Positions 46,139-53,947 of a stretch of 64,000 nucleotides of DNA are shown here, piece by piece; position 1 is the first letter of the stretch, and each line of letters begins with the position of its first letter. The position numbers were made by a program, and so were the translations under genes. Origin of the DNA: Fictibacillus halophilus (GTDB lineage: Bacteria > Bacillota > Bacilli > Bacillales > Fictibacillaceae); the NCBI RefSeq assembly GCF_016401385.1, contig NZ_JAEACF010000001.1, positions 2,418,001 to 2,482,000 of the forward strand, written 5' to 3'. The notes under the pieces are model-generated. The model had not been told where the DNA came from, searched no databases, and saw nothing but the letters and a program-made list of their open reading frames with translations.

Positions 46139-46167
46139 ATTATAGGACTGTATAAAAATTAATTCAA
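46139..46167 (-). promoter_or_regulatory. Predicted arginine operon promoter with ArgR-box-like site
   Basis: On the minus strand, -35 TTGAAT (46167-46162), 17-base spacer, -10 TATAAT (46144-46139), start near 46132. ACTGTATAAAAATTAATT (plus strand, 46147-46164) fills the spacer and matches the ARG box at about 13 of 18 positions, so ArgR binding would block the promoter. Confidence 0.6.
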
Positions 46168-46197
46168 TAGTATATTTATAAATAATTTAATTTTAAT

Positions 46198-46236
46198 AAA
46201 AAAACTGACTCTTCGGGTATACGAAAAGTCAGTCTT
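46198..46236 (-). terminator. Terminator of the SDR gene
   Basis: AACTGACTCTTCG and CGAAAAGTCAGT arms with one mismatch, T7 on the minus strand. Confidence 0.85.
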
Positions 46237-46245
46237 AACAATTTT

Positions 46246-47022
46246 TTATTGTCTTAAAAATCCACCTTCTGAATGGATGATCTGTCCAGTTATCCACTCT
46301 GCTTCTGGTGTTGTTAAAAATGCGATTAACCTTGCCGCATCTTCTGGCTTTCCAATCCTTCCACCAGGAAACTTCGGCAGCAGAATTTTTTCTAATTCTG
46401 GATTGATCCAACCTGTATCAGTAGGGCCAGGGTTCACTGCATTAACAGTAATTCCTTTGTGTCCGATTTCAGTAGCTAACGATAGGGTTAACGCATCAAC
46501 AGCTCCTTTAGTAGCAGCGTAGGCTAATTCACCGAGCATCGGACCTTTCGACTGGCCAGAAGTTAGATGAACGATGCTTCCTCTGTCCCCTGTGAAACGT
46601 TTGGCAAATTCTATACTCAAAAGAGTCGTTGCCCGAATGTTGATTGCATAATGAGCATCTAAAATCTCACTTGTTGTATCTTCCCAGCTGTGATTCTGTG
46701 ACATACAGGCATTGTTTACAAGTATAGTCGGTGTACCTAATTCCCTTTCAACTTTTTCTAGAAGTTTTGGAATATGTGCTGAAACACTAAGATCAATTTC
46801 TTCATACATGGATTGAACTCCGAGATTTTTTAATTTCTCTACAAGCTGCTCTGGATCATTTGTATGATCACCTGTATGCATCGTCGTGTCATAATTACCC
46901 CATGATGTAAAAAAGATGTTAGCTCCCCTGTTTGCAAGCTCAACACAAACAGCTGCGCCAATTCCGTTTATACGGCTAGCTCCCGTAACGATGGCTGTTC
47001 TTCCTTCTAAAGAACGATACAT
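46246..47022 (-). CDS. Short-chain dehydrogenase/reductase
   Basis: 258-residue SDR. Nucleotide motif TGASRINGIG (13-22), a GxxxGxG variant, NNAC (103-106) and the catalytic Ser155, Tyr168, Lys172 (YAATK). The loop after residue 40 is longer than usual. Substrate unknown; resembles FabG-like SDRs. AAGGAGG precedes the ATG. Eleven bases after the gyaR-like gene, so probably an operon. Confidence 0.88.
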   Translation of the reverse strand: MYRSLEGRTAIVTGASRINGIGAAVCVELANRGANIFFTSWGNYDTTMHTGDHTNDPEQLVEKLKNLGVQSMYEEIDLSVSAHIPKLLEKVERELGTPTILVNNACMSQNHSWEDTTSEILDAHYAINIRATTLLSIEFAKRFTGDRGSIVHLTSGQSKGPMLGELAYAATKGAVDALTLSLATEIGHKGITVNAVNPGPTDTGWINPELEKILLPKFPGGRIGKPEDAARLIAFLTTPEAEWITGQIIHSEGGFLRQ

Positions 47023-47033
47023 CTTGTTCCTCC

Positions 47034-47999
47034 TTATGTAACAGGCGTTTCTGCGCCTTTTCCATCTAATATACTTTGTATGTTTCTACATGCAAGTTCA
47101 GCCATTTTCATCCTTGTTTCAACACTTGCACTACCGATGTGAGGAAGGGCTACCACTTGTCTCATCGAGAGTAGAGGGTGATTGACATCAATCGGCTCTT
47201 GTTGGAATACATCAAGACCAGCTCCAGCGATTGTTTTGTTATGCAATGCCTCAATCAGTGCAGATTCATCAACCGTTGCACCCCTGCCTGCATTAATGAA
47301 GATCGCGCTATTCTTCATGCTCTGAAAAGCTTCTCGGTTAAACATGCCTTTCGTTTCAGGTGTTAATGGCGCAAGAGAAACCACAAAATCTGATTGCTTT
47401 AAAAGCTCATGAAATTCCTTATATTCCGCTTCGAGTGAGACCTCTCTATCAGGCTTACGGTTTCGATTGTGGTACAAAATTTTCATATCAAAGCCCTTTG
47501 CTCGTCTCGCTACGGCTTCACCGATCCTGCCCATTCCAACAATCCCGATCGTTTTATGATGAACATCAGTTCCCGCAAGTAATAAAGGTCCCCAGCTGTT
47601 CCACTTTCCTTCTTTTACATAATTAGCTGATTCAACAATCCTGCGCGCTGTTGCAAGGATTAGAGAAAAGGCTAAGTCCGCCGTAGAATCGGTTAATACA
47701 TCTGGTGTGTTACAGACCGTTATACCTTTTTGTTTGGCAGCTGCGACATCGATGTTGTCATAGCCAACTGCTAGATTTGCTATTACTTTTAGTGAAGATG
47801 CTTCATTCAGTACTTCGCTATCGATTTTGTCTGAAAGCATCGTGAGCAGTCCATCTGCCTTTTTGATCTCGGTTAGAAGCACTTCACGTGGTACTGCCTT
47901 TTCTTCATGCGGCCACATGTTGATCTGTGCGATCTGCTCCAATTGTGTAACGGTTTCATTAGGTAATTTTCGTGTAATAAAAACATAAGGTTTTTGCAT
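47034..47999 (-). CDS. D-2-hydroxyacid dehydrogenase (glyoxylate/hydroxypyruvate reductase-like)
   Basis: 321-residue NAD(P)-dependent 2-hydroxyacid dehydrogenase. Cofactor motif GMGRIGEAVA near 155, then NAGRGATVDE (Arg), the Glu in DVFQQEP and the catalytic His in LPHIGSA. Closest in pattern to GyaR/GhrB-type glyoxylate reductases. AAGGAG precedes the ATG. First gene of a two-gene unit with the SDR. Confidence 0.9.
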   Translation of the reverse strand: MQKPYVFITRKLPNETVTQLEQIAQINMWPHEEKAVPREVLLTEIKKADGLLTMLSDKIDSEVLNEASSLKVIANLAVGYDNIDVAAAKQKGITVCNTPDVLTDSTADLAFSLILATARRIVESANYVKEGKWNSWGPLLLAGTDVHHKTIGIVGMGRIGEAVARRAKGFDMKILYHNRNRKPDREVSLEAEYKEFHELLKQSDFVVSLAPLTPETKGMFNREAFQSMKNSAIFINAGRGATVDESALIEALHNKTIAGAGLDVFQQEPIDVNHPLLSMRQVVALPHIGSASVETRMKMAELACRNIQSILDGKGAETPVT

Positions 48000-48189
48000 A
48001 CGCTTTCACTCCTTGCTTGTTATTTTCTCATGTGAAAGTGAGAAAATAAAGCAATGGTACTTATGCATTTAATTTTGTTAGTGCAAAGTGTAATCTAAAT
48101 AATGGTTGCTTTTAGAGATTTTCTATTTTTACTTCCTGTGAAGTTGATTGTAGCGGAAGGTTGCCGACTCCTATGGGACGAGCGGTCAG

Positions 48190-48315
48190 TCCGAAAAGTG
48201 GAAGTGACTCGTTTAGCCCCGACAAGCAAAAGTTGAATGGGCTAGGAAGGCGCACTTTGCCTTCTTGACCATTCAACTTGTGACCTCGAGGGGCTAGTCA
48301 CTGCAACTAGACAGG
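48190..48315 (+). repeat. Inner module C1 (126 bp)
   Basis: Begins TCCGAAAAGTGG and ends ACTAGACAGG, preceded by CAG and ending with CAGG. Forms its own hairpin: AGTGACT/AGTCACT, AGCCCC/GGGGCT, AAGTTGAATGG/CCATTCAACTT, GAAGGC/GCCTTC. Confidence 0.85.
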
Positions 48316-48344
48316 TGGAGACACTTAATGGCGCAAAGCGGCAG

Positions 48345-48470
48345 TCCGAAAAGTGGAAGTGACTCGTTCAGACCCGACAAGCAAAAGGGAAATGGGCTTG
48401 GAAGGCGCACTTTGCCTTCTTGACCGTTTAACTTTTGACCTCGAGGGGCTAGTCACTGCAACTAGACAGG
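48345..48470 (+). repeat. Inner module C2 (126 bp)
   Basis: Same boundaries and length as C1, in the right arm of the outer hairpin. Differs mainly in the AAGTTGAATGG segment, whose pairing is weaker here. Confidence 0.85.
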
Positions 48471-48552
48471 AGGCTCACCGTTCGCCCATGGAAAGCGAGC
48501 AACTTGGAGCGGAAATCAACTACTTTCGAAGACAACAATGTAGATCAAAACA

Positions 48553-48604
48553 ATCAAAAAAAAGAGGTATAACTCAAAAATCTTACTTTTGAGCCACCTC
48601 TTTC
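48553..48604 (-). terminator. Terminator of yutH
   Basis: AAAGAGGT...CTCAAAA pairs with TTTTGAG...ACCTCTTT, then eight T on the minus strand. Confidence 0.88.
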
Positions 48605-48605
48605 T

Positions 48606-49628
48606 TTAGATCATGGGTACGAGCCAATCGACCATTGGGATATTTAACTCTTGAACCGGAAGACCGATCGATCTGTAAAAGCTTTTTAAAAAGTATTCAT
48701 TTTGCTTTTCATATGAGATTAAGTCAGTAAAGCGGCGAACATATAGTTCTTTTCCGATATCTCTCTCATTATTATAATGTTCATCAACTGTATCAAAGTA
48801 CTGTGAAGGAAAGAGGAGTCTGCCGTATAGAAGTCTCCAAGCTCCCTTAGATAATGGCTTTACTTTTTCATAGTCGTCGATCAACTGCAATACTTCGTGG
48901 CTTCTGAACTCTGGCTGATAGATTTTTTCTCTGATGCATTCTGCAAGGTCTCGCATCGGACTATCGATTACCCAGCCAACAGGCAGTTTAACAAAACTGT
49001 TAGACGTCCGAATCCATGAACGCTCGCTGAATCGATCATAACAAATTGCAGCAGAACCTATTCCTTTAGGCCCTCTCTCTAGTTGGTAATCCGTAATATA
49101 TTGAATCGCATTTTCAGCCATTCCCTCATAATAAGGAAATGTAGTCAAAAACAATTGATCAAAATCGTTCTTTTGTCTTCTGGCTGATATTTCTGCATAA
49201 CGGTTGTGCATTTCATCCACACGATTGATCCATAATAGCGGCCATTGTCCGTATGCGATTTGTTCAACTGGATAATACTGTTCAAGCCCTTTTCCTCGCT
49301 TATGAAATTCTGCGAGTTCAGAGCCTATTTCAATATTACGATGTTCCCCTTTTTTGGGTTCTACTTTAAAAATAATAACAGATTCTCCATCTACATAAGC
49401 ACTAGGCATATTGGTGATCGTAGGCTGCAGAACAGGTATATTCTCCTCTCCGCGTTGCTGTAGATAATCACTGATATACATCATCTCTTGCAGTTTCTCA
49501 TAAGACATCTGCTGCTGTGGTATCACGATGTATTGGTTTCCTTTGCAATAGAAGGTCCGATAACCTGATTCAGATCTTCTGTCTTCACAAACTAGTTGAT
49601 AATGATGAAATACATCTCTTTCAAACAA
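48606..49628 (-). CDS. yutH: Spore coat-associated protein YutH (CotS-like kinase fold)
   Basis: 340-residue protein of the YutH/CotS group, a degenerate aminoglycoside-phosphotransferase/kinase-like fold linked to the spore coat. Features include LGSELAEFH-type EIGSELAEFHKRG and GWVIDSPMRDLAECI where a kinase would have its catalytic Asp. The best start is TTG at 49628 six bases after GGGGGGA; GTG at 49643 overlaps the ribosome site. Position before yutG matches B. subtilis. Confidence 0.85.
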   Translation of the reverse strand: MFERDVFHHYQLVCEDRRSESGYRTFYCKGNQYIVIPQQQMSYEKLQEMMYISDYLQQRGEENIPVLQPTITNMPSAYVDGESVIIFKVEPKKGEHRNIEIGSELAEFHKRGKGLEQYYPVEQIAYGQWPLLWINRVDEMHNRYAEISARRQKNDFDQLFLTTFPYYEGMAENAIQYITDYQLERGPKGIGSAAICYDRFSERSWIRTSNSFVKLPVGWVIDSPMRDLAECIREKIYQPEFRSHEVLQLIDDYEKVKPLSKGAWRLLYGRLLFPSQYFDTVDEHYNNERDIGKELYVRRFTDLISYEKQNEYFLKSFYRSIGLPVQELNIPMVDWLVPMI

Positions 49629-49825
49629 AGCCGATCCCCCCACCCCTTCAGCTTTCCAGCGGTCGATCTTTTCAGATTAAACTGAACACATCCCCGCAAG
49701 ATTGGATACACCATTGTATGCCCATATAGGCGAAGTGGTTAGTACTTTTTATAAATTCATAACTTTACTATGAAAACATATACTATACAAAGCTAAGGAG
49801 ACTAACAGAGAAAAGGAGTACAAGG

Positions 49826-50323
49826 ATGCCAAACAAAAAAGTGGAAAAAGTCGAAGAAACTGCACGCAAACAGCTGAACGAACGGGGCGTTACGGTAAAC
49901 GATATTGCTGAACTTGTTTATTTTCTCCAAGTCCCCTATCATCCTGACCTAAAAATGGATGTATGTAGAGAAAACGTTGAAAGAGTCATTGCAAAACGTG
50001 AAGTTCAGAATGCTATTCTTACAGGTATTGCCCTAGATGTATTAGCGGAACAGAAAAAACTGGAACAGCCGCTTCAGGAAATATTGGCTCGCGATGAAAG
50101 TCTTTATGGAATCGATGAAGTGATCGCACTCTCAATCGTGAATATATATGGCTCGATCGGCTTTACCAACTACGGATTCATTGATAAACAAAAACCAGGG
50201 ATTCTAGAAAAACTTAATGATAAGTCTACAGGGATGGTTCATACCTTCTTAGATGACATTGTCGGTGCGATTGCAGCTGCAGCATCGAGCAGATTGGCCC
50301 ATCGTGCAGCAAATGAAGAATAA
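49826..50323 (+). CDS. yutG: PgpA-like phosphatidylglycerophosphatase-family protein, YutG
   Basis: 165 residues, PgpA-type domain: YGIDEVIALSIVNIYGSIGFTNYGFID-like core and a C-terminal DDIVGAIAAAA helix. Unlike proteobacterial PgpA it lacks clear membrane helices. Possible phosphatase; substrate not shown. AAAAGGAG precedes the ATG. Confidence 0.88.
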   Translation: MPNKKVEKVEETARKQLNERGVTVNDIAELVYFLQVPYHPDLKMDVCRENVERVIAKREVQNAILTGIALDVLAEQKKLEQPLQEILARDESLYGIDEVIALSIVNIYGSIGFTNYGFIDKQKPGILEKLNDKSTGMVHTFLDDIVGAIAAAASSRLAHRAANEE

Positions 50324-50325
50324 AA

Positions 50326-50372
50326 ATAAGGCTTAAGAACAAGAGGAATCTCTTTGACTTAAGCCTTTTTTA
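50326..50372 (+). terminator. Terminator of yutG
   Basis: AAGGCTTAAG and CTTAAGCCTT arms with inner AAGAG/CTCTT, then T6. Confidence 0.9.
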
Positions 50373-50407
50373 TGTTGTCTGTTCTAAGCTTTGCAGTTCT
50401 TGTAAGG

Positions 50408-50663
50408 AGTTGATTTCCGTTCCAGGATGCTCGCTTTCCGCGGGGCAGGCGGTGAGCCCCTTGCCGCTATGCACCCTTAAGGGTCTCACCTGTCTAGTTA
50501 CAGTGGCTAGCCCCTCGAGGTCAAAAGTTAAATGGGTTAGAAGGCAAAGTGCGCCTTCCAACCCATTCACCTTTTGCTTGGCGGGGCTGAACGAGCCACT
50601 TTCACTCTTCGGACTGACCGCTTGTCCTAGCCGAGAGTCTCACACCTTGCACTTCAATCAACT
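50408..50663 (-). repeat. Intergenic hairpin repeat, copy D (outer module with one inner module)
   Basis: AGTTGATT (50408-50415) to AATCAACT (50656-50663), 256 bp, which equals one outer (~131) plus one inner (~125) module. Opposite orientation to copies A and C. Fills the gap between yutG and yutF; open frames across it are not genes. Confidence 0.88.
50489..50613 (-). repeat. Inner module D1 (~125 bp)
   Basis: Reverse complement of the C1/C2 module, bounded by CCTGTCTAG and CTTCGGA and flanked by CTG/CAG. It sits in the arm equivalent to C1. Confidence 0.85.
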
Positions 50664-50720
50664 TGTCAATGAAGAAGTGAACAAAATAACCCAAAAATAA
50701 TTTGCAATTAAGGTACCTGC

Positions 50721-51488
50721 TTACTTGATCTCCCACTCATCCAATCCGTTTACAGTATACGTTGGATGCACCTCAATCTCTTCAAGGTGTTTCTTTGTAG
50801 TTACTCCTGTGTGAACAAGCAGCGTATCTATCCCGGCACGAATTCCAGCTAAGATGTCTGTTTGGTAGTTGTCTCCGACCATTAGTGTTTCTTCTTTCTT
50901 CGTACCAAGTGTTTCTAATGCCATCTCCATGATGATCGACTCAGGCTTACCAATAAACGTTGGTTCTGTTTGGGTAGAAACGGTAATAACAGAAGTTAAC
51001 GAGCCGTTTCCAGGCAGCAGTCCTCTTTCTGTCGGAAGTGCGATATCACCATTTGTAGAGATAAACGTCGCTCCGTTACGAACTGCGAGGCATGCTTTTG
51101 CTAATTTCTCGTACGTGATCGAGCGATCGATTCCGATTACAACAAAATCAGGGTTCTCTTCTACAAGTTGCAGTCCTTGTTCTTGTAGCGCTTCTTTAAT
51201 CCCATCTTCACCAATACAATAGACGGTCGCATTTTGCTTTTGTTCAGCTATATAATTGGCTGTTGCCATACTCGTCGTATACACATGCTCTGATGATGCT
51301 GGAATATCGAATCCTGCAAGCACATCTGCCACTTGTTTTTTTGTCTTAGAAGAATTGTTTGTCACAAATAAATAGGGAATGTTATTTTCGTTTAATTTTT
51401 TGACAAAATCAACAGCCTCAATAATTCGTTCTGTCCCTCGATACATCGTTCCGTCTAAATCAATCAAGAATCCTTTATATGCCTTCAT
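50721..51488 (-). CDS. yutF: HAD-family phosphatase, YutF (NagD-like)
   Basis: 255-residue HAD hydrolase. Motif I DLDGTMYRG with Asp10 and Asp12, motif II VTNNSS, and motif IV GDNYQTDI near 200. NagD-like C2 cap. Dephosphorylates a small phosphate ester; substrate unknown. The ATG at 51488 follows AAAAGGAGAG; 18 upstream codons lack a ribosome site. Confidence 0.92.
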   Translation of the reverse strand: MKAYKGFLIDLDGTMYRGTERIIEAVDFVKKLNENNIPYLFVTNNSSKTKKQVADVLAGFDIPASSEHVYTTSMATANYIAEQKQNATVYCIGEDGIKEALQEQGLQLVEENPDFVVIGIDRSITYEKLAKACLAVRNGATFISTNGDIALPTERGLLPGNGSLTSVITVSTQTEPTFIGKPESIIMEMALETLGTKKEETLMVGDNYQTDILAGIRAGIDTLLVHTGVTTKKHLEEIEVHPTYTVNGLDEWEIK

Positions 51489-51529
51489 TATGCTCTCTCC
51501 TTTTATGTACCTATTCATTTTACCCATTT

Positions 51530-51570
51530 CAAAAAAAAACACACCTGAAGCGTTTTAAACTTCAGATGTT
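51530..51570 (-). terminator. Terminator downstream of the SufR-like gene
   Basis: CACCTGAAG (51542-51550) and CTTCAGATG (51560-51568) pair with one wobble; nine T follow on the minus strand. Confidence 0.8.
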
Positions 51571-52205
51571 TGCTTTTCTTCTTTTATCACATAACAGCAA
51601 TAATCTCCGCCTTTAGCCATGCACGTCTTTCGGTCAACAGCATCCGTTTGAAGCATGCGCTTAAACAGTGAAAGTTCACAAGAGCACGCTTGCTGATATT
51701 CATTCGCTACCTTAGCGATCGGACAATTGTACTCCGTTAATACATAGGTTCCGGGGTCATCTCCTCTTTGCCAGTCCACCATGTACCCCGCTTCATTTTG
51801 AATGTTAGCGAGTTCATTTACTTTATGTTCAAACTCTGTGAGGGTATTCATGCGATCTTTATATTTATCTTGCAGACGGTTTTCACGTCGTTTAAACAAT
51901 TCATCGATTGTTTCTGTGCCACTTACTTCTTCTATATCTTTTAAAAAATCGACGGTAAGTCCTGAATAATTTCGTGGAAATTGTTCGTCACCGCTTGCTG
52001 TAAGATGATAAAAATGGATTGGTCTTCCCATAGCCTGTCGCACAAGAGTCGTTTCAATCACATGGTCACGTTCTAATGTGTTGAGATGACGACGAACAGC
52101 CATTTCAGTTATTCCAAGGGATTTCGCCATTTCCGTAACAGTCATCCTCTTATTTCTTTTTAAAAGATAGATGATTTCTTCACGGGTTGAGGTGTGATTC
52201 TTCAT
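51555..52205 (-). CDS. SufR-like winged-helix regulator with C-terminal Cys cluster
   Basis: 216 residues. An N-terminal DeoR/MarR-type winged helix (MTVTEMAKSLGITEMAVRRHL, shortened) is followed by a linker and a Cys-rich end with Cys161, Cys174, Cys176, Cys195, Cys203 and Cys204 (NCPIAKV; CSCELSLFKRML; CMAKGG). This is the layout of SufR-type Fe-S-sensing repressors. Start uncertain: ATGs at 52217, 52211 and 52205 all follow AAAGGA, the last at the best distance. It may regulate Fe-S assembly genes; sufB is 10 kb away. Confidence 0.82.
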   Translation of the reverse strand: MKNHTSTREEIIYLLKRNKRMTVTEMAKSLGITEMAVRRHLNTLERDHVIETTLVRQAMGRPIHFYHLTASGDEQFPRNYSGLTVDFLKDIEEVSGTETIDELFKRRENRLQDKYKDRMNTLTEFEHKVNELANIQNEAGYMVDWQRGDDPGTYVLTEYNCPIAKVANEYQQACSCELSLFKRMLQTDAVDRKTCMAKGGDYCCYVIKEEKQTSEV

Positions 52206-52292
52206 GGTCATCACCATCCTTTGTCACCATTTTATCGTAAATAAGGGTAAACGTACATTTTTAAATATAAATGTATAAAAACTCTTTTATCC

Positions 52293-52733
52293 TTATTCAG
52301 GTAAAAATGCAGAAACTGGCCCCAACTCTTCTTCTAGATACCTTTTTATGCGTAATGGGAATGCCGAGAGTTCTCTTTCTTTTGAAGCGATGGTATCATA
52401 TATAACCTTACTATCAGAGGTAGTGTAGTCTTGAACGAGGGATTTGCGAAGATTCACCACTTCCTTTAAGGATACCGCTTCATCATTTGGGATTACTTTT
52501 TCATCAATCAGAATATCAAGGATATCTTCAAAGCTTCCAGGGTCGCGCATGATAAATCCATCAATGATCATATTTCCAACGTCCATCATCGATTCGATCA
52601 ACATATGTCCTATTCTTTCCACCACGAGTGTTTCAAGCTTATTTGCGGGAGTGGATAGCTCCTTAAACGTATTGATTAATTCATTCATATACACTAAATG
52701 TTCATTGATTTTCTTTCGATCAACAAAATACAT
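52293..52733 (-). CDS. yutE: DUF86/HepT-like protein, YutE
   Basis: 146-residue all-helical protein of the DUF86 (HepT) family, with the family stretch GNMIIDGFIMRDPGSFEDI. HepT RNases carry RX4HXY; here the equivalent is Arg96-X4-Gln101-X-Tyr103, so the catalytic His is replaced. No MntA nucleotidyltransferase partner is adjacent. The ATG at 52733 follows AAAAGGTGATG. Likely not an active toxin. Confidence 0.85.
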   Translation of the reverse strand: MYFVDRKKINEHLVYMNELINTFKELSTPANKLETLVVERIGHMLIESMMDVGNMIIDGFIMRDPGSFEDILDILIDEKVIPNDEAVSLKEVVNLRKSLVQDYTTSDSKVIYDTIASKERELSAFPLRIKRYLEEELGPVSAFLPE

Positions 52734-52836
52734 AGTCATCACCTTTTGTAAGTTTCTCAAGTAAAGTGTAACATAAAGTAAGAGCAATCATATGAACTCA
52801 AATTTAAATTTTGCTTTGTGCTGAAGGAGGAACAAA

Positions 52837-53106
52837 ATGAACGAAGAAACTTTTTTCTTATATGATGATAAAGAAACAACTGAAACACGCTTTGTAAGCT
52901 TTATGGGACGAAACACTCGCTTCGACCTTGCCATCACTAAAACTACAAGACATTATGGAAAATCTTTAGTTCTGAACATGTTAGGCAGTACATATGCCAT
53001 CATCGGTCAAGATGATTTAGAAGAAGAAGGATATTTAGAACACGCGTTTAATCTAACTGAAGAGGACGCGATGGAGCTTCGTGATTTTTTAGCTGATGTT
53101 GTTTAA
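52837..53106 (+). CDS. DUF3055 family protein
   Basis: 89 residues, starting with FFLYDDKETTETRFVSFMG (shortened), the conserved opening of DUF3055, and containing YAIIGQDDLEEEGYLEHAF. Acidic, soluble, function unknown. AAGGAGG precedes the ATG. Confidence 0.85.
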   Translation: MNEETFFLYDDKETTETRFVSFMGRNTRFDLAITKTTRHYGKSLVLNMLGSTYAIIGQDDLEEEGYLEHAFNLTEEDAMELRDFLADVV

Positions 53107-53208
53107 CATATAATCAAAATGTACCAAAAAAGAATCATGCTTTCTTGGAGACACTTTAGATAAGGAGACTTTTCTTATCCTAAAATGACCGAAGAGAGGA
53201 TGGTTTTT

Positions 53209-53496
53209 TTGTTCGAAAAAGAAAAAGAACAATATACCGATTTTTCGAATGTAGAGACTGGTCGTAATTACGTGCTTCCTGAGGATTTACCTGAAGGTCC
53301 ATATGGCTCTCCAATCAAGAGAGCATTAGGGAAATCGACTCCTTGGAGAGAAGAACAACGTTATTATAGTGCCTTTAACTATGAAAACAAAACCCTTCAT
53401 GAAGGTCTGGAAAGACAAGATCCTGGTGCTCATCCCACACACGATGATCCAGAATACCATACAGAAAAGCCTTATGAAGATTCTCGAGGCTCATAA
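53209..53496 (+). CDS. Small conserved cytosolic hypothetical
   Basis: About 95 residues: TGRNYVLPEDLPEGPYGSP, then GKSTPWREEQRYYSAF and a His/Asp/Pro-rich tail. No known domain. TTG at 53209 lies nine bases after AGAGG; an ATG at 53185 has no ribosome site. A GATAAG/CTTATC hairpin lies just upstream (53159-53180). Confidence 0.7.
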   Translation: MFEKEKEQYTDFSNVETGRNYVLPEDLPEGPYGSPIKRALGKSTPWREEQRYYSAFNYENKTLHEGLERQDPGAHPTHDDPEYHTEKPYEDSRGS

Positions 53497-53530
53497 CGCT
53501 TGTTGCTAGTCGAAGATCATCGCTAAGACA

Positions 53531-53570
53531 AAGAAAAACCCCTGAATTTCTCAGGGGTTTACTTTTTTGA
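53531..53570. terminator. Bidirectional terminator
   Basis: AAACCCCTGA and TCAGGGGTTT arms, with T-rich ends on both sides, overlapping the yutD 3' end. Confidence 0.88.
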
Positions 53571-53826
53571 CTACAAAATACGGACAACCGAAATTACAAT
53601 ATTCATAAATGTATTCCGGCAATGTGCTGATCTTCGTATCAAACGTAGCCTTCTCATGATTGTCTTCAAAGAACCCACGAAGTCGAAGCTGTTCGTAGCC
53701 GAGATCACCAACAATATAATCGTATTTATGTAAGATTTCACTATAGCGCGCTTTAAATTGTTCCTCGTTAAAGGCTTCTTTTACATCTTCAATCACTTCA
53801 TAGGAATAATTACCAACTGTAATCAA
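53551..53826 (-). CDS. yutD: DUF1027 family protein, YutD
   Basis: 91 residues with the family core KYDYIVGDLGYEQLRLRGF and EYCNFGCPYFVVKK. TTG start at 53826, eight bases after GAGGTG. Often linked with a Cys pair (CNFGC) near the C-terminus. Function unknown. Confidence 0.92.
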   Translation of the reverse strand: MITVGNYSYEVIEDVKEAFNEEQFKARYSEILHKYDYIVGDLGYEQLRLRGFFEDNHEKATFDTKISTLPEYIYEYCNFGCPYFVVKKVNP

Positions 53827-53947
53827 AAATGCTTCACCTCGTTTCCTGATACTTATTTTACCATGCTTGTGCTCTTTACAGCCAACAATTTCTTCGTAAA
53901 GATCTTTTACTTTAAGGCACTCTATAGAATAAGGAGGTGAAACACCT

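Larger units (their letters stand above)
48142..48521 (+). repeat. Intergenic hairpin repeat, copy C (outer module with two inner modules)
   Basis: AGTTGATT (48142-48149) to AATCAACT (48514-48521), 380 bp. Removing two 126-bp inner modules leaves about 128 bp that aligns with copy A. The open frame crossing it is not a gene. This repeat fills most of the 606-bp gap between the dehydrogenase gene and yutH; the remaining 48000-48141 shows nothing further. Confidence 0.88.

Noticed and set aside
48353..48592. 79-codon plus-strand frame
   Set aside because: Spans inner module C2 and the end of copy C; composition is that of the repeat.
50370..50700. Overlapping frames on both strands
   Set aside because: Both cross repeat copy D and share its inner module; neither has a ribosome site.
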